Positions 6,211 through 11,489 of a DNA stretch of 11,489 nucleotides are shown here, piece by piece. The stretch's first letter is position 1. The number at the start of each line of letters is the position of its first letter. A program made the position numbers and the translations under genes. The notes below the pieces were generated by a model that worked only from the letters and a program-made list of their open reading frames with translations, made no database searches and was not told the DNA's origin. This DNA comes from JBJHBY01 sp050485745. Its GTDB lineage: Bacteria > Pseudomonadota > Gammaproteobacteria > Pseudomonadales > CAMLJR01. Where the stretch lies: assembly GCA_050485745.1 (NCBI GenBank), contig JBJHBY010000104.1, forward strand, positions 1-11,489. The letters are read 5' to 3'.

Positions 6211-7047
6211 ATCAAGCCGCTGTTTCTGAAGGGCCCGTCCGTCGGCACCCGCATCCTGCTCGCGGGAGGCCTGGCGCTGGTACTGGCTTTCGGCGGCCAT
6301 CGCATGGGCTGGTTCCAGCCGGTGCAGGGTGGCCTGTCGTTGCTGGCCACGCCGTTCTACTGGACAGCGGACCTGCCCCGGCGGGTGCTTGGCGGTATCG
6401 GCGAGAGCCTCTCCAGCCGTCAACACCTGCTTGCCGAGAACGCGCGTCTCAACAACGAGAACCTCATCCTGCAGGCGCGCATCCAGCGAATGGTTTCCCT
6501 CAGCGCCGAGAACGCACGCCTGCGCGCCCTGCTGAATTCCTCCGCGCTGGTGGATGACACGGTGCTGGTGGCCGAGTTGCTGAGCGTGTCGCCGGCCCCG
6601 CAGCGGCATGAGGTGGTGATCAACCGCGGCGCCCGCGATGGCGTCTATGAGGGCCAGCCGGTGATCGATGCCGATGGCCTGGTCGGCCAGGTGACGCAGG
6701 TCAGTCACGCCTGGAGCCGTGTCCTGCTGATCAGCGACGCCACCCATGCGGTGCCGGTGCAGGTCAATCGCAATGGCGTGCGCAGCGTGGCCGAGGGGTC
6801 CGGTCGCATCGACGAGCTGCAGTTGGTACATGTCGCGGCCACGACGGATATCCAGGAGGGCGATCTGCTGGTGTCCTCGGGGCTCGGTGGCCGCTTTCCC
6901 GCCGGTTATCCCGTCGCGGTGGTCAGCCAGGTGAAGGAAGACCCGGGCCAGCCCTTCCTGCAGGTGACGGCGCGTCCCAGGGCGGAGCTGAACCGCAGTC
7001 GCCACCTGCTGCTGGTCTTTACCGAGGGCGTCGAGGAGTCGCCCTGA
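6211..7047 (+). CDS. mreC: Rod shape-determining protein MreC, apparently started at ATC
   Basis: MreC is the bitopic periplasmic scaffold of the elongasome and activates PBP2. The frame read from 6211 begins (M)KPLFLKGPS, as MreC of Pseudomonas-type bacteria does in memory. A single membrane segment follows at about residues 13-29, then a coiled coil at 65-108 (LLAENARLNNENLILQARI), then the beta-domain with VINRGARDGVYEGQPVIDADGLVGQV (about 133-158) and LVSSGLGGRFPAGYPVAVV near the end. The length is 278 residues, on the short side. There is an in-frame TGA at 6205, and no ATG, GTG or TTG before ATG 6304. Starting at 6304 would remove the membrane anchor. The start is therefore ATC 6211 (strong ribosome binding site), or CTG 6220, or the sequence carries a small indel. 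The gene identity is sure; the start is not. Confidence 0.9.
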   Translation: MKPLFLKGPSVGTRILLAGGLALVLAFGGHRMGWFQPVQGGLSLLATPFYWTADLPRRVLGGIGESLSSRQHLLAENARLNNENLILQARIQRMVSLSAENARLRALLNSSALVDDTVLVAELLSVSPAPQRHEVVINRGARDGVYEGQPVIDADGLVGQVTQVSHAWSRVLLISDATHAVPVQVNRNGVRSVAEGSGRIDELQLVHVAATTDIQEGDLLVSSGLGGRFPAGYPVAVVSQVKEDPGQPFLQVTARPRAELNRSRHLLLVFTEGVEESP

Positions 7048-7048
7048 G

Positions 7049-7537
7049 ATGGGCCTGCAGCGTTCCAGTGGCCTTTGGGTGGTTGCGCTCAGCTTTGCCG
7101 CGGCCATGTGGCTGTCGATCATGCCCCTGCCCGAGTGGGCGTACTGGGCGCGCCCCTCCTGGGTGACGATGGTGCTGATCTACTGGGTGCTGGCCCTGCC
7201 CACCCGGGTGGGTATCGCCACCGCCTGGGTTGTGGGCCTGTTGCTCGATATCCTCGAGGGCACACCCCCCGGGCAACATGCCTTCGCCCTGTCGGTGGTG
7301 GCCTATCTGCTGCTGGTGCTGTACCAGCGTCTGCGCATGTACATCGCCTGGCAACAGGCTGGCATCGTCTTCGTGCTGGTGGGCATCGACGCCCTGATCA
7401 ACCAGTGGATCCAGACCCTGATCGGACGCGCGGAACCCACCCTGTGGTTCCTGTTGCCGGCGCTGGTCAGCGCACTGCTCTGGCCCTGGTTGCTGCTGTT
7501 GCTGCGCAGGGTGCGGCGGCGCTTCGGGGTGACCTGA
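7049..7537 (+). CDS. mreD: Rod shape-determining protein MreD
   Basis: MreD is a small inner-membrane protein that works with MreC in the elongasome. The product is 162 residues, the usual size, and is almost entirely hydrophobic. About five or six membrane segments are visible, roughly at residues 8-26, 38-52, 54-72, 80-95, 101-123 and 130-152, with a basic cytoplasmic tail RRVRRRFG. The block GLLLDILEGTPPGQHAF (63-79) is the conserved MreD motif. ATG 7049 is 1 nt after the mreC stop (TGAGATG), and GAGGAG (7033-7038) inside the mreC end serves as ribosome binding site. Translation is therefore probably coupled to mreC. Confidence 0.95.
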   Translation: MGLQRSSGLWVVALSFAAAMWLSIMPLPEWAYWARPSWVTMVLIYWVLALPTRVGIATAWVVGLLLDILEGTPPGQHAFALSVVAYLLLVLYQRLRMYIAWQQAGIVFVLVGIDALINQWIQTLIGRAEPTLWFLLPALVSALLWPWLLLLLRRVRRRFGVT

Positions 7538-7559
7538 GCCATTGGGAGTGGTCAGTACG

Positions 7560-8147
7560 ATGAGCGAACAATTGTTCCTGGCTTCGCGGTCGCCGCGGCG
7601 GCGCGAGTTGCTGCGGCAGGTGGGCCTGGCGCACCGGCTGCTGGATGTCGCGGTGGATGAAACCCCGATGGCCGGCGAGGCCCCGGCGGACTACGTCATG
7701 CGCGTGGCGCGGGCCAAGGCCGCAGCGGGGCTGTCACGGCGCGATGCCGTTCTGCCGGTGCTGGCGGCGGACACCTCGGTGGTGGTCGATGACGCCATTC
7801 TTGGCAAGCCCCTCGATCGCGCACACGGGCTGGATATGCTGCGCCGCCTCTCCGGTCGCTGGCACGCGGTGATGACTGCGGTCTGTGTTGCCGACGACCG
7901 GCGACAGGAGCAGATTCTGGTGAGCAGCCGTGTGCAGTTTCGCGCCATCAGCGAGCCCGAACTGGAGGCCTACTGGCGCAGTGGAGAACCCCTGGACAAG
8001 GCCGGCGCGTATGCCATTCAGGGCCTGGGCGCGGTGTTCGTCAGCGCGGTCGAGGGCAGCTACAGTGGTATCGTGGGGCTGCCACTGTTCGAGACGGTGC
8101 AGTTGCTGGAGGGGTTCGGAGTATCCTGCTGGAGGCCGCATGAGTGA
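7560..8147 (+). CDS. maf: Maf-family nucleoside triphosphate pyrophosphatase (YhdE type)
   Basis: This is a cytoplasmic pyrophosphatase that hydrolyses dTTP, UTP and modified pyrimidine nucleotides to monophosphates (house-cleaning). The product is 195 residues, as expected. Motifs are FLASRSPRRRELL (6-18), which binds the triphosphate, AADTSVVVDDAILGKP (69-84) with the expected catalytic Asp71, and DKAGAYAIQG (146-155) followed by GSYSGIVGLPLFET. The DTSV and DKAGAYAIQG forms suggest the YhdE (dTTP/UTP) branch rather than the YceF branch. ATG 7560 has GGGAG 11 nt upstream; a TTG at 7542 in frame is an unlikely alternative. It lies 22 bp after mreD and overlaps rng by 8 nt, the same order as in E. 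coli and Pseudomonas. Confidence 0.95.
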   Translation: MSEQLFLASRSPRRRELLRQVGLAHRLLDVAVDETPMAGEAPADYVMRVARAKAAAGLSRRDAVLPVLAADTSVVVDDAILGKPLDRAHGLDMLRRLSGRWHAVMTAVCVADDRRQEQILVSSRVQFRAISEPELEAYWRSGEPLDKAGAYAIQGLGAVFVSAVEGSYSGIVGLPLFETVQLLEGFGVSCWRPHE

Positions 8148-9612
8148 AGAGATCCTGATCAACGTCACGCCGATGGAAACCCGCGTCGCGCTGATCGAGA
8201 ACGGTGTGCTGCAGGAGATCTACGTCGAGCGCAGTCGCGCCAAGGGTATCGTCGGCAATATCTACAAGGGCAGGGTGGCGCGGGTGCTGCCGGGTATGCA
8301 GGCCGCGTTCATCGACGCCGGGCTGGAGCGCGCCGCCTTTATTCATGTGGCCGACATCGCCGCCATGGCGCCCGATGGCACCGTGCAGCGCAACGGCGAC
8401 GCGGATATTCGCGCGCTGCTGCGCGAGGGGCAGGACCTGGTGGTGCAGGTCAACAAGGACCCGCTCGGCACCAAGGGCGCGCGCCTGACCACGCAGCTTT
8501 CCGTGTCTTCGCGCTTTCTCGTGTTCATGCCGCACAGTCGCCACATCGGGGTGTCCCAGCGTATCGAAGACGAAGACGAACGCCTGCGTCTGCGCGAACT
8601 GGTGACGACCTGCCGTGAGCGCGAGGAACTGGAAGGCCACGGATTCATTATCCGCACCGTGGCTGAAGGTGCCGGCGAGCAGGAAATCAGCGCTGATATG
8701 GCCTATCTCAAGCGCCTGTGGCGGGCGCTGGAGCGGCGCATGCAGCGCGATGTGGTCCCCGCGCTGATCTACGAGGACCTGCCGCTGTTCATGCGCACCA
8801 TGCGCGACCTGGTGCGCCCCGGGCTGGAGAAGATCCGCATCGATTCCCGCGAGAGCTACCAGCGGGTGATGCAGTTCGCCGAGGAGTACATCCCCGAGAT
8901 CATCCCCCATATCGAGCACTACGGCGGCGAGCGACCGATTTTCGACCTGTACGGGGTCGAGGACGAGATCCAGAAGGCCCTGGGGCGCAAGGTGGAGCTG
9001 AAGTCCGGCGGTTATCTGATCATCGACCAGACCGAGGCGATGAGCACGGTGGACGTCAACACCGGCGCCTTTGTCGGCCACCGCAACCTGGAGGAGACCA
9101 TTTTCAAGACCAACCTGGAGGCGGCCACGGCCCTGGCGCGGCAGCTGCGGGTGCGCAATCTTGGCGGTATCATCATCATCGACTTCATCGACATGCGCGA
9201 CCCCGAACATCGCCGCCAGGTGCTGCGCGCCCTGGAAAAGGCGATGGAGCGTGACTACGCCAAGACCTCGATCACCGGCGTTTCCGAGCTGGGGCTGGTG
9301 GAGATGACGCGCAAGCGTACCCGCGAAAGCCTTGAGCACGTGCTCTGCGAGCCTTGTCCGGCCTGCCAGGGGCGCGGTTCGCTGAAGACGCCGGAGACGG
9401 TCTGTTATGAAATCTTTCGTGAAATCCTGCGCGAGGCCCGGGCCTACGACAACGACCGCCTGCTGGTGCTGGCCGCCCAGGATGTGGTCGACCGCTTGCT
9501 GGACGAGGAATCCGCGGCGGTTGCCGATCTGGAGGAGTTCATCGGCAAGGCCATCGAATTCCAGGTCGAGAGCCTGTACAGCCAGGAACAGTTCGATGTG
9601 GTGCTGCTCTAA
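8140..9612 (+). CDS. rng: Ribonuclease G
   Basis: RNase G is an endoribonuclease that matures the 5' end of 16S rRNA and degrades some mRNAs. The 490 residues match E. coli RNase G (489), without the long C-terminal scaffold of RNase E. The S1 domain is at about 37-125 (IVGNIYKGRVARVLPGMQAAFID). The catalytic DNase-I-like region has Asp305 in STVDVNTGAF and Asp348 in IIIIDFIDMRD, equivalent to Asp303 and Asp346 of RNase E. The zinc-link cysteines are Cys406 and Cys409 in CPACQGRG. ATG 8140 lies inside the maf end (8-nt overlap), with GGAGG (8131-8135) 4 nt upstream. The upstream extension of the frame to 7930 lies within maf and is not used. Confidence 0.97.
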   Translation: MSEEILINVTPMETRVALIENGVLQEIYVERSRAKGIVGNIYKGRVARVLPGMQAAFIDAGLERAAFIHVADIAAMAPDGTVQRNGDADIRALLREGQDLVVQVNKDPLGTKGARLTTQLSVSSRFLVFMPHSRHIGVSQRIEDEDERLRLRELVTTCREREELEGHGFIIRTVAEGAGEQEISADMAYLKRLWRALERRMQRDVVPALIYEDLPLFMRTMRDLVRPGLEKIRIDSRESYQRVMQFAEEYIPEIIPHIEHYGGERPIFDLYGVEDEIQKALGRKVELKSGGYLIIDQTEAMSTVDVNTGAFVGHRNLEETIFKTNLEAATALARQLRVRNLGGIIIIDFIDMRDPEHRRQVLRALEKAMERDYAKTSITGVSELGLVEMTRKRTRESLEHVLCEPCPACQGRGSLKTPETVCYEIFREILREARAYDNDRLLVLAAQDVVDRLLDEESAAVADLEEFIGKAIEFQVESLYSQEQFDVVLL

Positions 9613-9661
9613 ATTCCCGGGCCCGCGAACCGGGTCATGTGGATGGCGGCGGTAGAAGCGC

Positions 9662-11489
9662 ATGCGCCTGTGGCATCTTCTGGTCTGGATCAATCGCCTG
9701 CTCTGGTTCTGTGTGCTGGCGATCATGGTGGTTGCCGCGGCCACAGTCAGCCTGGGCCGTTACTATGCCGGTTACGTCGAGCACTATCAGGACGAGATCC
9801 TCGCCCTGGCGCGGGAGCGCAGCGGCCTCGACCTGGATGCCACCCGGCTGCGTGCCGACTGGTCGCGCTGGTCCCCCGTGCTGCGCGCCCGTGGCGTGAG
9901 CCTGGGGCACCCGCGGGAGCCGGGGCGCGAGGTGCTGCACGCTGAGAAGATCACGGTTCGCCTCGACCTGCTCTCCAGCCTGCTGGCCCTGGCGCCACGG
10001 GTCGGTGTGGTCGAGATCAGCGGGCTCGACCTGGCCCTGGAGGAGGTGCGTCTCGGGTACTGGCGCCTGGCGGGCTTTGATGGGGACGGCGATGCGCCCT
10101 CCCTGGATGCCGTGCTCGATGCCTTGCTGGAGGTCGACCTGCTGCGGGTGGAGGATGCCCGCCTGCGCTTGCGCTTTGTGGGCGGCGGCGAGGTCGACCT
10201 GCAGGGTCGGGAGCTGGCACTGGAGCGGGCGGGCCACTTCCGGCGCCTGGGGCTTTCCCTGGCGTTTTCCGACGGCGGTGCCCCCCTGGAGGTGCTGATC
10301 GAGTCCCGCGGTGACCCCCGGGAGGCCGGCTTTCGTGCACTGGCCCACGCCAGCTTCACGGAGGTTGATCTGACCCCCGTCCTGCCGGCGGTGGAAGCCT
10401 TCGGTCTGACCCTGGAGCAGGGCCAGGTGGACGGCCAGCTCTGGTTGCAATGGCTCGACGAGCAGGCTTTTACCCTGCGTGGCGACATCCGCATCCCCAA
10501 CCTGGACCTCGCCGGGCTGAGCGGGCAGAGCCTGCCGGCCGTGCGGGATCTGGCCCTGCAGTTCCACCTGCAGCAGACCCCCGCGGGCTGGCGGGCCTGG
10601 CTGCCCGAGCTCGATCTGGAACTGGGCGGGCAGGCCCTGGCGCTGCAGGACCTGGAAGTCTCCGGCTCAGGCCTCGAGCGCTTGCATCTGGCGACCCGGC
10701 AACTGGCCCTGGAGCCCCTGCAACACGCCGTGCGTGGCTCTGGCCTGCTGCAGGGCCTGGCGGCCACCGCGCTGGAAACCCTGAACCCCCGTGGCGACAT
10801 CGCCAACCTGCATCTGGAGATCCGCCCCGGCGCCGAACCCGGCGAGCGCTTTCACCTGCGCGCGGAGTTGCAGGGGGTTGATGTCGAGCCCTGGCGCGGT
10901 GCGCCCGGCGCCAGCGGTCTGCTGGGTTACGCGGAGCTGGGGCCGCAAGCCGGCTGGGTGGAGCTGGACACCGGGGCCACACAGCTGGCCTTTCCCGGTG
11001 TATACCGCGCCCCCCTGGCCTTCAGTGCCCTGCGCGGGCGCGTCGACTGGAGCGTACAGAAGGACGCCGTGCGGGTGCACAGCGGCACACTGGTTGCCGA
11101 GGGCGAGGCCGGTATCGGCCGCGCCAGACTGGGCCTCGATTTGCCCCTCGGGCCGTCAGAGCGCCGGCCGGAGATGACCCTGGCCATTGGCATGCGGGAC
11201 ACCCACGCCCGCTATCGCGATCAATTCCTGCCCTACCTGCTGCCCCCGAACCTGCTGCAATGGCTGGCTTCGGCGGTCGGGGATGCCCGGGTGCCCGAGG
11301 TGGCATTCATCTATCGCGGCGAACTCGGCGCCTCACCCCTGGGCAATACGGTCCAGGTGGGTTTCGAGGTCGAGGACGGTGCCCTGGATTACCATGGTGA
11401 CTGGCCGGCCCTGAGCGGAATCCATGCCCGTGGCCTGGTCAGTGACGATCAGCTGTGGGTTGATGCCACCGAGGCGCACACCCTGGAGC
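9662..11489 (+). CDS. yhdP: YhdP-family AsmA-like protein, 5' part only
   Basis: The frame stays open from ATG 9662 to the window edge, giving 609 codons with no stop; family members are usually about 1250-1300 residues, so roughly half is present. An N-terminal membrane anchor (about residues 8-32) is followed by a large beta-strand-rich periplasmic region with repeated amphipathic LDL/LEL strands. Early blocks such as ADWSRWSPVLRARGVSLG and later YRDQFLPYLLPPNLLQWL fit the YhdP/TIGR02099 (DUF3971) family. With TamB and YdbH, YhdP is thought to bridge the periplasm and carry phospholipids to the outer membrane. It follows rng by 49 bp without a clear terminator, as in E. coli and Pseudomonas. 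The ribosome binding site is weak (GAAG about 4 nt upstream). Confidence 0.88.
   Translation, partial: MRLWHLLVWINRLLWFCVLAIMVVAAATVSLGRYYAGYVEHYQDEILALARERSGLDLDATRLRADWSRWSPVLRARGVSLGHPREPGREVLHAEKITVRLDLLSSLLALAPRVGVVEISGLDLALEEVRLGYWRLAGFDGDGDAPSLDAVLDALLEVDLLRVEDARLRLRFVGGGEVDLQGRELALERAGHFRRLGLSLAFSDGGAPLEVLIESRGDPREAGFRALAHASFTEVDLTPVLPAVEAFGLTLEQGQVDGQLWLQWLDEQAFTLRGDIRIPNLDLAGLSGQSLPAVRDLALQFHLQQTPAGWRAWLPELDLELGGQALALQDLEVSGSGLERLHLATRQLALEPLQHAVRGSGLLQGLAATALETLNPRGDIANLHLEIRPGAEPGERFHLRAELQGVDVEPWRGAPGASGLLGYAELGPQAGWVELDTGATQLAFPGVYRAPLAFSALRGRVDWSVQKDAVRVHSGTLVAEGEAGIGRARLGLDLPLGPSERRPEMTLAIGMRDTHARYRDQFLPYLLPPNLLQWLASAVGDARVPEVAFIYRGELGASPLGNTVQVGFEVEDGALDYHGDWPALSGIHARGLVSDDQLWVDATEAHTLE

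Noticed and set aside
5040..6350. 436-residue minus-strand open frame opposite mreB
   Set aside because: Antisense to a highly conserved actin homologue; no credible start region or motif.
6204..6557. GTG-started frame at the mreC start
   Set aside because: Its product is Arg/Ala/Pro-rich with no MreC features; the mreC frame is one base off and carries all family motifs.
9616..9634. CCCGG/CCGGG hairpin between rng and yhdP as terminator
   Set aside because: Five-base stem, no T-run, and the gene pair is normally co-transcribed in related bacteria.
8041..9744. 567-residue minus-strand open frame opposite rng
   Set aside because: Mirror frame of a fully intact RNase G; composition rich in His, Gln and Asp is typical of an antisense shadow, and there is no family match.
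9635..10806. Minus-strand open frames opposite yhdP
   Set aside because: The plus strand holds a continuous frame from 9662 to the window end with a membrane anchor and family-like sequence, so these are shadows.
10921..10934. GCTGGGTTACGCGG inside yhdP, identical to one arm of REP unit 3
   Set aside because: The other arm and the CTAC end are missing, and it is an ordinary part of the coding frame (L-G-Y-A-E); most likely chance.

Overview
The window is a high-GC chromosomal segment from a gammaproteobacterium. The order gatB-gatA-gatC divergent from mreB-mreC-mreD-maf-rng-yhdP matches what I recall for Pseudomonas and relatives. The small PA4642-type gene also points to the Pseudomonadales/Cellvibrionales side of the class. 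Genus cannot be fixed from the sequence alone.

Layout: (1) Positions 1-1238 are a repeat-rich stretch around one plus-strand gene for an Smr-domain protein (415-987). Six palindromic REP-like units lie here. Four of them pair into two elements of about 170 bp, with GTAG at one end and CTAC at the other. The two elements are diverged copies of each other in opposite orientation, one on each side of smr. (2) Positions 1239-4906 run on the minus strand: gatC, gatA and gatB, the three subunits of the Asp-tRNA(Asn)/Glu-tRNA(Gln) amidotransferase, then a 96-residue PA4642-like gene. (3) Positions 4907-5144 are a 238-bp divergent promoter region. (4) Positions 5145-11489 run on the plus strand: mreB, mreC and mreD (rod shape), maf (nucleotide pyrophosphatase), rng (RNase G) and the first 609 codons of a YhdP-type AsmA-like protein cut off by the window end. 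Gene spacing from mreC to rng is very tight (1-nt gap, 22-nt gap, 8-nt overlap), so this is very likely one operon.

The genes are ordinary housekeeping genes, and I see no defence system, prophage, CRISPR, tRNA or rRNA. Three things are unusual. The inverted pair of REPIN-like elements brackets smr. The mreC reading frame has no ATG, GTG or TTG ahead of its membrane anchor; an ATC with a perfectly placed ribosome binding site is the only start that gives a normal N-terminus. The end of gatC, including its stop codon, is duplicated in frame in the gatC-gatA spacer.
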